A program made the position numbers and the translations under genes. Positions 45,338 to 54,138 of a stretch of 64,000 nucleotides of DNA are shown in pieces. Source of the stretch: DASVCN01 sp040905665 (GTDB taxonomy: Bacteria > Deinococcota > Deinococci > Deinococcales > Trueperaceae); NCBI GenBank assembly GCA_040905665.1, contig JBBDRD010000047.1:1-64000 (forward strand). The letters are read 5' to 3'. How positions within the stretch are numbered: position 1 is the first letter of the stretch; every line of letters starts with the position of its first letter. The notes beneath the pieces were generated by a model. That model was not told the DNA's origin, searched no databases, and worked only from the letters and a program-made list of their open reading frames with translations.

Positions 45338-46678
45338 GTGTTCAAGAAAATTCTCATCGCCAACCGGGGCGAAATCGCCCTCCGCGTGCTGCGGGCCGCT
45401 CGTGAGCTCGGCATCCAGACGGTCGTTGCTTACTCCGAGGTAGACGAAGCTTCGCTCCCCGTACTGCTTGCCGATGAGTCGATCTGTATAGGGCCGGGGC
45501 CGGCGCAGAAGTCGTATCTGAACGTCCGGAATCTGCTTTCCGCGGCGATCGTGACGGGCGCCGAGGCGGTACACCCCGGGTACGGCTTCCTGGCCGAAAA
45601 CGCCGAGTTCGCGCAAAAGTGCGAGGAGCACAACCTGGTGTTCATCGGCCCACGGCCCCATAACATCAGCCTAATCGGCGACAAGGCGAGCGCCAGGCGT
45701 GTGGCAGCCGAAGCGGGCGTGCCCCTCACCCCAGGGTCCGAGCCGCTGGATAACGTCGAACGTGCCGGCGCTTTCGCCCAGAAGATCGGCTACCCCGTCA
45801 TACTCAAGGCCTCGGCCGGCGGTGGGGGGAGGGGAATGCGCGTGGTGCAATCGCCCGAGACCCTGCAACGCAGCTTCGTGGCTGCTCAGGAGGAGGCACG
45901 CGCCGCTTTCGGCAATCCCGAGCTCTACATGGAGAAGTACCTCGAAGAGCCGCGCCACGTCGAGATCCAGATCTTTGGCGACGGTGAGGGCAACGTGGTC
46001 CACTTCTTCGACCGCGACTGTTCGATCCAGCGCCGCTATCAGAAGGTCCTCGAGGAGGCGCCCTCGCTGCTCGATGCCGAACTCCGCGAGACGATCGCCG
46101 AAGCCGCCGTGCGCCTTGCCCGTCATATCGACTATCGCGGCGCCGGTACCTGCGAGTTCCTGGTGGACCGCGAAGGGGAGTTCTACTTCTCCGAGATGAA
46201 CACCCGAATTCAGGTGGAGCACCCGGTGACCGAGATGATCACACGATTTGATCTGGTGCAGGAGCAGTTCCGCGTGGCGGCGGGCGAGGGACTGAGCGTG
46301 AGCCAGGATCAGATTCGGGTAGAGGGGCATTCGATCGAAGTGAGGATCAACGCAGAGGATCCCGATCACGACTTTCGTCCGTCGGCGGGCACCATTACCG
46401 ACATTCACTGGCCGGGCGGCCCGGGAATTCGGGTAGACTCGCACGTTTACTCCGGCTACCGCGTCCCCGCCAACTACGACAGTCTCATCGCCAAGATCAT
46501 CTCCTGGGCGCCAACCCGCCAAGAGGCTATCAGCCGCATGCAGAGGGCCCTGCGTGAGACCGTCATCGAGGGAATAAAGACGACTATCCCGTTCCACCTG
46601 CGCGTATTGGATAACGCCTTCTACCGGCGTGGGGCGATCTACACGAACTTCATTCCGCGGAGGATGTTGAATGACTGA
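45338..46678 (+). CDS. accC: Acetyl-CoA carboxylase, biotin carboxylase subunit
   Basis: This enzyme uses ATP and bicarbonate to carboxylate the biotin on AccB, the first step of fatty-acid synthesis. The 446 residues include KILIANRGEIALRVLRAARE at the N-terminus, the glycine-rich ATP loop KASAGGGGRGMRVV (about 159-172), EKYLEEPRHVEIQIFGDG, and the metal/bicarbonate site FYFSEMNTRIQVEHPVTE (about 280-297). GTG is the start. The carboxyltransferase genes accA and accD are not in this window. Confidence 0.97.
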   Translation: MFKKILIANRGEIALRVLRAARELGIQTVVAYSEVDEASLPVLLADESICIGPGPAQKSYLNVRNLLSAAIVTGAEAVHPGYGFLAENAEFAQKCEEHNLVFIGPRPHNISLIGDKASARRVAAEAGVPLTPGSEPLDNVERAGAFAQKIGYPVILKASAGGGGRGMRVVQSPETLQRSFVAAQEEARAAFGNPELYMEKYLEEPRHVEIQIFGDGEGNVVHFFDRDCSIQRRYQKVLEEAPSLLDAELRETIAEAAVRLARHIDYRGAGTCEFLVDREGEFYFSEMNTRIQVEHPVTEMITRFDLVQEQFRVAAGEGLSVSQDQIRVEGHSIEVRINAEDPDHDFRPSAGTITDIHWPGGPGIRVDSHVYSGYRVPANYDSLIAKIISWAPTRQEAISRMQRALRETVIEGIKTTIPFHLRVLDNAFYRRGAIYTNFIPRRMLND

Positions 46679-47015
46679 CTCCCAGGATCTGGCAATCTCA
46701 CCCGACGTGCTCTACGGCATCGCGCAACTCGCGCTCGAAGGGGTCGAAGGACTCACCCCTGCCACCCCGCCGGCTCGAGTAGGCGAGATTCTTACCGGCC
46801 GGCGCGCCAAGGGCATCAGAGTCGAGCGCCTGGGTGAAAAGGTTCGGGTGATGCTGAACGTGAGCGTCACGTACGGAATGCCGATTCCCAAGGTCGCTGC
46901 CCAGGCCCAGGAGGCGGTTCGTGAGGCGGTCGCCTCGATGACGGGGCTAGAGGTCGAAACGGTCGAAGTGTGCATTGACGCGATCGATCTGCCGGCGGAG
47001 ATTGCGGGTGGCTAG
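46671..47015 (+). CDS. Asp23/Gls24 family protein (second copy)
   Basis: This 114-residue paralogue of the protein at 15321-15701 has DLAISPDVLYGIAQLALEGVEGLTP, a short loop, VRVMLNVSVTYGMPIPKVAAQAQEAVREAV and LEVETVEVCIDAIDLP. The second half follows the Asp23 pattern closely. Placed between accC and nusB, it overlaps both by 8 nt. This accBC-asp23-nusB order is also known from Firmicutes, where a role near membrane or lipid synthesis has been suggested but not proven. Confidence 0.9.
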   Translation: MTDSQDLAISPDVLYGIAQLALEGVEGLTPATPPARVGEILTGRRAKGIRVERLGEKVRVMLNVSVTYGMPIPKVAAQAQEAVREAVASMTGLEVETVEVCIDAIDLPAEIAGG

Positions 47016-47469
47016 AAGGAGGGCTCGCGAGCTGGCATTTCGCACACTCTTTCAGGCGGAGAGGGGTAGCACGCCGGTGCTCGACGTGTGGCGGCAGGTC
47101 CGTGAGGAGCTCTCCGAGGTAGATGAGGACGACGCCGAAGACACGTACGGGGACGCTCTCGATCGAGAGGGGATCACTTTTGCCGAGCGGCTGGTGCAGG
47201 CCTACGCCGAACACGCTCAGGATATCGATGACCGGCTGCAGGCGGTCATCGAGGGCTGGTCCTTCGGGCAAATGAACCAGACCGACCTCAACGTCCTCCG
47301 CCTGGCCACTACCGAGATGCTGTACGAGGCTGGGGTACCGCGCAAAGTGACGATCGAGATGGCCGTGCGCACGGCGAAGAAGTTCGGTGGCGAGGAATCG
47401 GGCCGCTTCGTCAACGGCGTGCTGGCCAAGCTGTATCGGGAGATCGAGTTGCAATCGAGGAGCGGCTGA
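47008..47469 (+). CDS. nusB: Transcription antitermination factor NusB
   Basis: NusB acts with NusE (S10) on boxA to prevent early termination in rRNA operons. The 153 residues begin ARRRARELAFRTLFQAE, the family opening, and end VTIEMAVRTAKKFGGEESGRFVNGVLAKL, the conserved helical face. An extra acidic stretch (SEVDEDDAEDTYGDALD) lies in the middle. GTG at 47008, overlapping the upstream stop by 8 nt, fits the family better than ATG 46975. folD starts 2 bp later. Confidence 0.94.
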   Translation: MARRRARELAFRTLFQAERGSTPVLDVWRQVREELSEVDEDDAEDTYGDALDREGITFAERLVQAYAEHAQDIDDRLQAVIEGWSFGQMNQTDLNVLRLATTEMLYEAGVPRKVTIEMAVRTAKKFGGEESGRFVNGVLAKLYREIELQSRSG

Positions 47470-47471
47470 GC

Positions 47472-48359
47472 GTGGCCGCGATAGTTCTGGACGGCCGGGA
47501 GGCGGCGCGCGCGGTAACCGCAGAGGTCCGGGAAACGGTCGAGCGTCTCGGCTTCTCACCGCAACTTGTGTTCGTTCGGGCGGGCGATGACCCGGCCAGC
47601 GCCTCATACGTGCGCTTGAAGGCGAAGCTTGCCCAACGCGCCGGGGTTCGTTCTCACACCGAGGTTCTCGACGAGAACGTACGCCAGGAGGATCTCATGG
47701 AGTTGGTGTCCCGGCTCAACGACGATACGGACGTCGACGGAATCCTGGTGCAGCTTCCGCTCTACCCCCACCTCGATAGTGGGCCACTGCTGGACGCAAT
47801 CGATCCGTCAAAGGATGTCGATGGCTTTCATCCTGTGAATGTGGGGCGACTGTGGAGTGGTCAGCCGGGATTGTTTCCGGCCACGCCGACGGGACTGATT
47901 CGGATCCTAGATCACTTCGGTATCTCGATCGATGGGCGCCGCGTGGTCATCGTGGGCCGCTCGAATCTAGTGGGCAAGCCGGCGGCTGCCCTGTTCCTGC
48001 GGCGCAATGCCACGGTGACAATTGCCCACTCACGTACCGGCGATCTCCCTGATGTCACCAGAGGGGCGGACATTCTGGTGGCGGCAGCGGGGCGACCGCG
48101 GATTATCACCCAGGAGATGGTCAAACCGGGCGCGACGGTGCTGGACGTGGGGCAGACTCAGCTGGAGGGAAAACTGCGAGGTGACGTCGACCCCCAGGTG
48201 GCCGGCGTTGCCGGGGCGCTGACGCCAACGCCGGGAGGAACCGGACCGATGACGGTCGCCATGGTCATCGGAAACACGCTTACGGCCGCACTGCAGCGGC
48301 GGAAGACGGTGGAGAATCGGGTAGAGAGTATGGCACGGCCGCGGGGTGAACATGGCTAG
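47472..48359 (+). CDS. folD: Methylenetetrahydrofolate dehydrogenase/cyclohydrolase
   Basis: This bifunctional enzyme interconverts 5,10-methylene- and 10-formyl-tetrahydrofolate, feeding purine and fMet synthesis. The 295 residues contain the catalytic Lys in SASYVRLKAK (Y-x-x-x-K), DGILVQLPLYPHL, the PSKDVDGFHPVNVGRL motif and the NADP site GRSNLVGKPAAALF. GTPGG is at the end of the fold (LTPTPGGTGPMTVA). GTG start. The last 14 bp overlap the DUF212 gene. Confidence 0.96.
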   Translation: MAAIVLDGREAARAVTAEVRETVERLGFSPQLVFVRAGDDPASASYVRLKAKLAQRAGVRSHTEVLDENVRQEDLMELVSRLNDDTDVDGILVQLPLYPHLDSGPLLDAIDPSKDVDGFHPVNVGRLWSGQPGLFPATPTGLIRILDHFGISIDGRRVVIVGRSNLVGKPAAALFLRRNATVTIAHSRTGDLPDVTRGADILVAAAGRPRIITQEMVKPGATVLDVGQTQLEGKLRGDVDPQVAGVAGALTPTPGGTGPMTVAMVIGNTLTAALQRRKTVENRVESMARPRGEHG

Positions 48360-48795
48360 CCTTCTGGCCAATACCCCGCTGATGGCGGCCCTGCTGGCGA
48401 CGGCCCTGGCGCAGACAGTCAAGCTGCTGCTGGTCCTCGTTACCGACAGGCGCTTGCTGCTCGTGCGCCTGCTGGAGACGGGTGGCATGCCCTCCTCCCA
48501 CTCGGCGGCGGTAGCGGCGCTGGCCACCAGTATTGGGATCACCTGCGGCTGGACCAGTCCTTACTTCGCGCTCGCCGCTGTATTTGGTTCGATCGTGATG
48601 TATGACGCCACCGGAATTCGCCGAGCGGCGGGGATGCAGGCGGAGCTGATCAACGACCTGGTGAACGAGTTGGCCCATCTTTTCGACGAGGGATTCCAGC
48701 CGCAGGCGCTCAAGACGCTGTTGGGCCACACCTATCCTCAGGTCCTGGTTGGCGCCCTACTGGGGATTACCAGCGGTCTGCTGGTCTCCTTGTGA
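48346..48795 (+). CDS. Divergent PAP2 family membrane protein (DUF212)
   Basis: This is a 149-residue membrane protein of about four helices. The family signature TGGMPSSHSAAVAALATSIGI lies at about residues 45-65 and carries the S-x-S-H phosphatase-like motif of PAP2 relatives. YDATGIRRAAGMQAELIN follows, also typical. It is probably a lipid-phosphate phosphatase by relationship, with no proven substrate. The gene closes the efp-acc operon, and its last 39 bp overlap the convergent comF-like gene. Confidence 0.9.
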   Translation: MNMASLLANTPLMAALLATALAQTVKLLLVLVTDRRLLLVRLLETGGMPSSHSAAVAALATSIGITCGWTSPYFALAAVFGSIVMYDATGIRRAAGMQAELINDLVNELAHLFDEGFQPQALKTLLGHTYPQVLVGALLGITSGLLVSL

Positions 48796-49449
48796 ACCCC
48801 CTTGACCGCTACGGTCGGCGTTAGAGCGAGGTGCAATGGCCAGGACGGCAAGCAGCACCGCCCTTGCGCCGGCATCCTCTAAGGCCTCACGGCACGCCCC
48901 AAGTGTCGCGCCGGTAGTGAAGACGTCGTCTATCAGCAGTACCCGGTTAGGCGCAGCCCGTACGGCCCGAAATGCATGGCGGACGTTATGCCGTCGCTGA
49001 GCCGCGCTCAATCGTGCCTGCTGCGGCGTCAGCCGGGTTCGCGCCAGGAGCGAGCGACAGGGGAGACCCAGGTGACCAGCGACGTTTACTGCCAGTAATC
49101 GTGCCTGGTCGAAACCGCGCCTCCTCCTCCTGCTCGGGTGAAGCGGAACGTAGGTCACGAGGGCCGGCCGCCAGCCTCTGGCCATGATTGCGGCCGCGAG
49201 CGATTGGGCGAACACAGCCGCCAGCCGACGAACGCCTCGGAACTTGTAGGCGCGGACCGCCTGCGCGAGGTCACCGCGGTAGTACCCGAGCGCAACCAGC
49301 CCCGGAAGATCGAGCGACAGTACGCTCCCCGGTTTGGACGCACTCCCGACCAGTCGCGAACGACAACTCTTGCAGCAGCCGCCCGAACCGCTCCAATCCG
49401 CCCTGCAGATCGGGCAAAGCAGCGCTCCGATGAGGGCGTCGAGCGGCAT
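48757..49449 (-). CDS. ComF-family phosphoribosyltransferase-like protein
   Basis: This 230-residue protein has two zinc-type Cys pairs at the N-terminus (LCPIC and CCKSC), then ALGYYRGDLAQAVRAYKFRGVRRLA and a type I phosphoribosyltransferase domain with VLLIDDVFTTGATLGACREAL as the PRPP loop. HPSRRRRRGFDQARLLA is the typical ComF segment. ComF works in DNA uptake in transformable bacteria, though most relatives are unstudied. The last 30 residues lie over the end of the DUF212 gene and look non-conserved. Confidence 0.9.
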   Translation of the reverse strand: MPLDALIGALLCPICRADWSGSGGCCKSCRSRLVGSASKPGSVLSLDLPGLVALGYYRGDLAQAVRAYKFRGVRRLAAVFAQSLAAAIMARGWRPALVTYVPLHPSRRRRRGFDQARLLAVNVAGHLGLPCRSLLARTRLTPQQARLSAAQRRHNVRHAFRAVRAAPNRVLLIDDVFTTGATLGACREALEDAGARAVLLAVLAIAPRSNADRSGQGGSQGDQQTAGNPQ

Positions 49450-49531
49450 AGCTCAGGCTAGTCGTTACCGCGCCGGGCGTGTAGTTTCGTGAAGCCTTTT
49501 GCCTAGCGGTGGTCGGTAGGAACCCGTTGAA

Positions 49532-50563
49532 CTAACTGCTTCGGCTTGCCAACGATTCGAGCAACTCCGTCAGCCGGGCCACCGCGCCAAGGTCCTCTGC
49601 CTGCGCCAGGGCCTCACCCAACAGCGCTACACCGTGCGCCGCCCGCGATTCGGCGACCTGCTGCGCATATGCAACCGAACCGTGCTCCAGCAGCATGGCA
49701 AGCAGAGCCTCGACGTCACCCTTCGTGCGACGAGCACGAGCACTGGAAAGGCGCTCGACCGCTTCGAGCCTGGCGCCGCTACCGGCCTGGGAGAAGAAGT
49801 GCGCGAGGATCAGCGTGCGCTTCCCTTCGAAGAGGTCGCCGGCGAACTCCTTGCCGTGTTGAGCACCGCGGGTGAGATTGAGGACGTCGTCGCGAATCTG
49901 GAAGGCTACACCCAACGCCTCCCCGGCCTCCTCGAGCAGGATGTTCGGTTCATGCTGCGCGCAGAGCGCGCCTAATCGGAGGGGACTGACAACCGTGTAG
50001 CACGCTGTCTTGAGGCGCACCATCTCGAGGTACTCCTCCTCTTCAACGTCGAAGCGTCCACTCGCCACCCACGACAGGTCGAGGTGCTGCCCTTCGGAGG
50101 TGCGGTGGATGAGCCACAGGAACTCGGACAACACCTCGCGCGGGAGCTCGTTGTCGTCGAGCAGCAGCTGCCACATGTAGGCGTGAAGCCCATCTCCTAC
50201 GTTGACCGCCAAGGGGACGCCTATCTGACGGTGCAGGGTCGGCTGTCCTCGGCGCTCGTCGGAGTCGTCCTCGACGTCGTCGTGTATCAGTACCCAGTTT
50301 TGGAACAGTTCTATTGCCGCTGCTGCGGTTAGACCCGCACCCCACCGTCCGCCGTGAGCGAGGGTGGACAGGAGCGTGATGCGGGCGCGTATTCGCTTAC
50401 CACCTCGAGAGGGGTACTCGCGCAGCAGTTCGTAATAGCGGGACAGCTCGCCAGGCGTGTCATGCCAGGGCAAGGCCCCCATGATGCGTTGCTCGACCGA
50501 TTCGTCGACGAGCTCGAGTTCGGGCGGCTCGGGAGTGTTTGTCGGGCGCTGGGCGCCAGCCAC
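49532..50563 (-). CDS. Polyprenyl (trans-isoprenyl) diphosphate synthase
   Basis: This enzyme condenses isopentenyl diphosphate into an all-trans prenyl chain. The 343 residues include GGKRIRARI, the first Asp-rich motif in VLIHDDVEDDSDERRGQPTLH (D-D-V-E-D), and the second as FQIRDDVLNL, where the last Asp of DDxxD is Asn. Product length cannot be read safely. It could make menaquinone or carotenoid precursors. The GTG start is the base after the stop of a small membrane-protein gene, so the two are coupled. Confidence 0.9.
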   Translation of the reverse strand: MAGAQRPTNTPEPPELELVDESVEQRIMGALPWHDTPGELSRYYELLREYPSRGGKRIRARITLLSTLAHGGRWGAGLTAAAAIELFQNWVLIHDDVEDDSDERRGQPTLHRQIGVPLAVNVGDGLHAYMWQLLLDDNELPREVLSEFLWLIHRTSEGQHLDLSWVASGRFDVEEEEYLEMVRLKTACYTVVSPLRLGALCAQHEPNILLEEAGEALGVAFQIRDDVLNLTRGAQHGKEFAGDLFEGKRTLILAHFFSQAGSGARLEAVERLSSARARRTKGDVEALLAMLLEHGSVAYAQQVAESRAAHGVALLGEALAQAEDLGAVARLTELLESLASRSS

Positions 50564-50758
50564 TCAGAACACCAGCTCGGTTATGACCCACGTCGCCAGG
50601 AGCAACCCGGCGAGGAAAATCAGCAGATAGGGGAGTGAGGTCCGGTAGGTGGCGAGGATGAGTCGCCACATCTCTCGGGGCCCCGGACGACTCGGCCGTG
50701 ATTCCTCGCGGTCACCCTGGAGGTCACGTCGTTCACGGTTATAGTCGCCCCGCGCCAT
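50564..50758 (-). CDS. Small single-pass membrane protein (64 aa)
   Basis: I do not recognise this protein. ATG 50758 gives a charged N-terminal half rich in Arg, Glu and Asp (about residues 3-30) and one hydrophobic segment, SLPYLLIFLAGLLLATWVIT (about residues 41-60), ending ELVF. By the positive-inside rule the N-terminus should be cytoplasmic. It lies 8 bp after oppF and directly abuts the prenyl synthase gene. Its short length and lack of a good Shine-Dalgarno keep confidence moderate. Confidence 0.6.
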   Translation of the reverse strand: MARGDYNRERRDLQGDREESRPSRPGPREMWRLILATYRTSLPYLLIFLAGLLLATWVITELVF

Positions 50759-50766
50759 CTCTGCTG

Positions 50767-51783
50767 CTAGGGCCGGCGAATGCAGGCTTTGTAGTGCTCG
50801 GGGTCCGAGCCCACCTGTTCGAGCGGCGGATCGATATGAGCGCAATCCTCGATCGCGATCGGGCAGCGGGTACGGAATACGCAGCCCGAAGGCGGGTTGA
50901 TGGGGGAGGGAATATCGCCCTGAAGGATGATCCGGTCGCGCTTGATAGTGGGATCGGGGATCGGTACCGCCGACAGTAGTGCTTCGGTATAGGGATGGAC
51001 CGGATTCGCGTAGAGTTCCTTGGCAGGCGCGATCTCCATGACCCGCCCCAGGTACATCACTACGACCTTGTCGCTGATGTACTCGACCACGCCGAGGTCG
51101 TGAGCGATGAACAACAGCGTTAGGCCCAGTTCCTCCTTGAGGTCCTGCAACAGGTTGACCACCTGCGCCTGGATCGACACGTCGAGTGCGCTCACCGGTT
51201 CGTCGGCGACGATGAACTTGGGATCCACGGCCAGCGCCCGGGCTATCCCTATGCGCTGCCGCTGGCCACCGGAGAATTCGTGGGGGTAGCGGCGCATATG
51301 GCCCGGGGCGAGACCGACCCGCTCGAGCAGGCTGGCAACCCGCTCCTCGCGCGCCTTGCCCTTGGCAAGCCGGTGGATTTGCAGTGCCTCGCCGATGATG
51401 TCGCCGACTGTCATGCGCGGGTTGAGGCTGGCGAACGGGTCTTGGAAGATGATCTGCATCTGCTTGCGGTATTCGCGCATCTGACTCTTGGGTATTTTGG
51501 CGATGTCGACGCCGTCGAAGATGATCTCACCGTCGGTGGGTTCGATGAGCCGCAGGATCGAGCGTCCAGCGGTGGTCTTGCCGCTGCCCGATTCACCCAC
51601 CAGGCCCACGACCTCACCCGACCTGATGCCAAAGCTCACGTCCTCGACGGCCTTGACGTTGGCAACTACCCGTGAGAAGATGCCTCCTCGAATCGGGAAG
51701 TACTTCTTGAGGTTACGAACCTCGAGGAGGTTGTCGGTAGCGGCTGCGGTTTCGCGGGACGCAGCCATGGTATCGGTCGTCAT
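50767..51783 (-). CDS. oppF: Oligopeptide ABC transporter ATPase OppF
   Basis: This is the second ATPase subunit of an oligopeptide/dipeptide importer. The 338 residues have Walker A GESGSGKTT, FQDPFASLNPRMTVGDIIGE (Q-loop), the signature SGGQRQRIGIARAL, Walker B FIVADEPVSALDVSI, and the C-terminal oligopeptide domain with GCVFRTRCPIAIEDC, where conserved Cys may bind an Fe-S cluster. The ATG overlaps the oppD stop (ATGA). The N-terminal 15 residues are Ala/Thr-rich. Confidence 0.95.
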   Translation of the reverse strand: MTTDTMAASRETAAATDNLLEVRNLKKYFPIRGGIFSRVVANVKAVEDVSFGIRSGEVVGLVGESGSGKTTAGRSILRLIEPTDGEIIFDGVDIAKIPKSQMREYRKQMQIIFQDPFASLNPRMTVGDIIGEALQIHRLAKGKAREERVASLLERVGLAPGHMRRYPHEFSGGQRQRIGIARALAVDPKFIVADEPVSALDVSIQAQVVNLLQDLKEELGLTLLFIAHDLGVVEYISDKVVVMYLGRVMEIAPAKELYANPVHPYTEALLSAVPIPDPTIKRDRIILQGDIPSPINPPSGCVFRTRCPIAIEDCAHIDPPLEQVGSDPEHYKACIRRP

Positions 51784-52799
51784 GCCACCACCTCTTCGGA
51801 AAGGTTGATCTCATCCCAGCGTACGCAGCGCACCATGTGTCCATCGCCGGTGTTCTCCAGCGGCGGGATAGCCTCCTTGCACTTGTCCTGCATGAAGCGG
51901 CAACGTGGGTGAAAAGCGCACCCTTCGGGCAGAAAGAGCGGGTTGGGGACGTTACCGGGGATCGCTTCGAGCCGCTCCTGATGCAGCGCTGCCCTGTCGA
52001 CGCGGGGTATCGAGTTCATCAGGCCAAGGGTATAGGGCATCTGTGGGCGGGCGAAAATATCGTTGACATCGGCCTCCTCGACCGCTCGCCCGGCGTACAT
52101 CACCACTACCCGGTCGGCGACTTCGGCCACTACTCCCAGGTCGTGGGTGATGAACAGAATCGACATGCCGATCTCGCGCTGCAGCTGCTTCATTAGGTCG
52201 AGAATCTGCGCCTGGATGGTTACGTCGAGCGCCGTGGTGGGCTCGTCGGCGATTAGCAGCTTGGGGCCGCAGGAGAGCGCCATGGCGATCATTACGCGCT
52301 GACGCATGCCTCCGGACATCTGGTGCGGGTAATTCCTTACCCGCTTGTCAGGTTCCGGAATGCCAACCAGGTCCAGCATCTCGGCCGCCATCTTCATGCC
52401 CTGCCGCCTCGACTTGTGCTGGTGCAGCACGATCGCTTCGGCGATCTGATCCCCCACCGTGTAGACCGGGTTGAGGCTGGTCATCGGCTCCTGGAAGATC
52501 ATCGAAATCTCGTTACCGCGAATTCGGCGCATATCGCGCTCGCTCTTCGTGACCAGATCCTGCCCCTCGAAGAGGATTTGTCCCGCGGCGATTCGTCCGG
52601 GTGGGGAAGGAATCAGTCGCATTACGCTAAGGCTGGTAACGCTCTTGCCCGAACCGCTCTCACCAACGACGGCGAGCGTTTCACCCTTATCGATATGGAA
52701 CGACACCCCGTCGACAGCCTTCACGGTGCCCTCGTCGGTGTCGAAGTAGGTCTTCAGATCGTTTACTTCCAGCAGCCGTTCGGCTTTAGCCATCGACAT
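51780..52799 (-). CDS. oppD: Oligopeptide ABC transporter ATPase OppD
   Basis: This is the first ATPase subunit of the peptide importer. The 339 residues have Walker A GESGSGKSV, FQEPMTSLNPVYTVGDQIAE, the signature SGGMRQRVMIAMAL, Walker B LLIADEPTTALDVTI, and the C-terminal GCAFHPRCRFMQDKC block. AGGAG lies 6 nt before the ATG, and a minus-strand TACAAT (52821-52826) in the 134-bp gap after oppC may be an internal promoter. It pairs with oppF, which it overlaps by 4 nt. Confidence 0.95.
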   Translation of the reverse strand: MSMAKAERLLEVNDLKTYFDTDEGTVKAVDGVSFHIDKGETLAVVGESGSGKSVTSLSVMRLIPSPPGRIAAGQILFEGQDLVTKSERDMRRIRGNEISMIFQEPMTSLNPVYTVGDQIAEAIVLHQHKSRRQGMKMAAEMLDLVGIPEPDKRVRNYPHQMSGGMRQRVMIAMALSCGPKLLIADEPTTALDVTIQAQILDLMKQLQREIGMSILFITHDLGVVAEVADRVVVMYAGRAVEEADVNDIFARPQMPYTLGLMNSIPRVDRAALHQERLEAIPGNVPNPLFLPEGCAFHPRCRFMQDKCKEAIPPLENTGDGHMVRCVRWDEINLSEEVVA

Positions 52800-52933
52800 T
52801 TACACTCCTAACCTGCTCACATTGTAGCGGAACTCGCCTTGTCGTGCACCGTTGGGCTCGGCTCTCATGGGGGAGCCTAGCCAGGCCCGGCAGCCGCGCC
52901 CCTGCACCTGTTGCGGGAACTTCTATTATCACC

Positions 52934-54130
52934 TTAACGCCGCTTCTTTGGATCGAAGGCGTCTCGCAGGCCGTCGCCCACGAGGTTCCAGGTGAGGACG
53001 GCGAGGAAAATCGGAATCCCCGGTATTAGCAGCCAGGGCACGAACTGAATGGAGATCCCCCGAGCAGTCGCATCGCGCAACATTAGCCCCCAGCTCGAGG
53101 TGTCGATCGCGCTGGGCCCAAGACCTAGGAACGACAGACCAACCTCGGCCAGGATGAATCCCGGAATGGCGAGGGTGAGGCTCACGATGACGTACGAGGC
53201 TGTGGCCGGAAGCAGGTGTCGCCAGAGAATCCTGGTTTCACTTGCTCCCAGCGCCTTGGCGGCGGAAGCGTAGTCCATCTCCCTGATCGAGAGGACCAGA
53301 CCGCGGATCACCCTGGCAAGACCGCCCCAGCCCACGAAGCCGAGCACGATGACGATCATCAGGAAGGTCTGGGACGAACTCATGTCCAGGCCGAACGCCT
53401 GCGCCAATGGGTTGCGCGGGTCGCGCAACAGCGAAGCCAGCACCACCAGCAGAAACAAGTCGGGGATCGCGGCGAACACCTCGACCAGACGCATGATGAA
53501 GTCGTCGATCCGGCCACCGTAATACCCCGCCAGCCCGCCCATCAGCAGGCCAAGGAAGAGCGATACCCACACAGCCAACAGGCCGATGGTAAGCGACACC
53601 TGGCCGCCGTATAGGACGCGAGAAAATACGTCCTTGCCCAAACTGTTGCTTCCCCACAGGAAGATTCGCGCCGGGTCCTCCACACCAAAAAGGTGCAGAT
53701 CGCTCTCGAACAGTCCCAGAATCTTGTAGCTTTCATTCGGGCGCCGCACGAAGAACTGGATGGGAAAGGGCTGCGAGGTGTCCTCGACATAGATGCGTTG
53801 GCGAGTAACCGGATGCCGTTCCGAGACGGCGTTGTAGATGTAGGGGCGAGTGAGCCGGCCGGTATCGGGGTCGGTCCAGTGGATGGGGGTGGGGGGTTGG
53901 AAGGCGGTGACCGGGAAGCGCCGGTACTCGTTGATGCCGTAAGGCGCCAGGAAGCCGGCGAAGAGGGTCACGAGATACATGGCCAGGAGCACCCCACCGC
54001 CAACGAGAGCCGCCTTGTGCTTGCGGAACTGCTCCCACACGACGCGGCCCTGGCTCTTGCTTTCCCGTTGGAGAACCGGCCCGGCCGCGACCCGATCATC
54101 GATTGCCGCGTTGTGCTGAAGATCGCTCAT
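52934..54130 (-). CDS. oppC: Oligopeptide ABC transporter permease OppC
   Basis: This 398-residue inner-membrane permease has a first helix (AALVGGGVLLAMYLVTLFAG), then a long periplasmic loop of about 100 residues (typical of OppC, with IFLWGSNSLGKDVFSRVLYGGQVSL at its end), and five more helices. The EAA loop is in ASAAKALGASETRILWRHLLP. The C-terminus ends GDGLRDAFDPKKR, the classical OppC ending. ATG 54130 is preferred to the TTG one codon earlier. oppB ends 8 bp upstream. Confidence 0.94.
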   Translation of the reverse strand: MSDLQHNAAIDDRVAAGPVLQRESKSQGRVVWEQFRKHKAALVGGGVLLAMYLVTLFAGFLAPYGINEYRRFPVTAFQPPTPIHWTDPDTGRLTRPYIYNAVSERHPVTRQRIYVEDTSQPFPIQFFVRRPNESYKILGLFESDLHLFGVEDPARIFLWGSNSLGKDVFSRVLYGGQVSLTIGLLAVWVSLFLGLLMGGLAGYYGGRIDDFIMRLVEVFAAIPDLFLLVVLASLLRDPRNPLAQAFGLDMSSSQTFLMIVIVLGFVGWGGLARVIRGLVLSIREMDYASAAKALGASETRILWRHLLPATASYVIVSLTLAIPGFILAEVGLSFLGLGPSAIDTSSWGLMLRDATARGISIQFVPWLLIPGIPIFLAVLTWNLVGDGLRDAFDPKKRR

Positions 54131-54138
54131 CAAAATCC

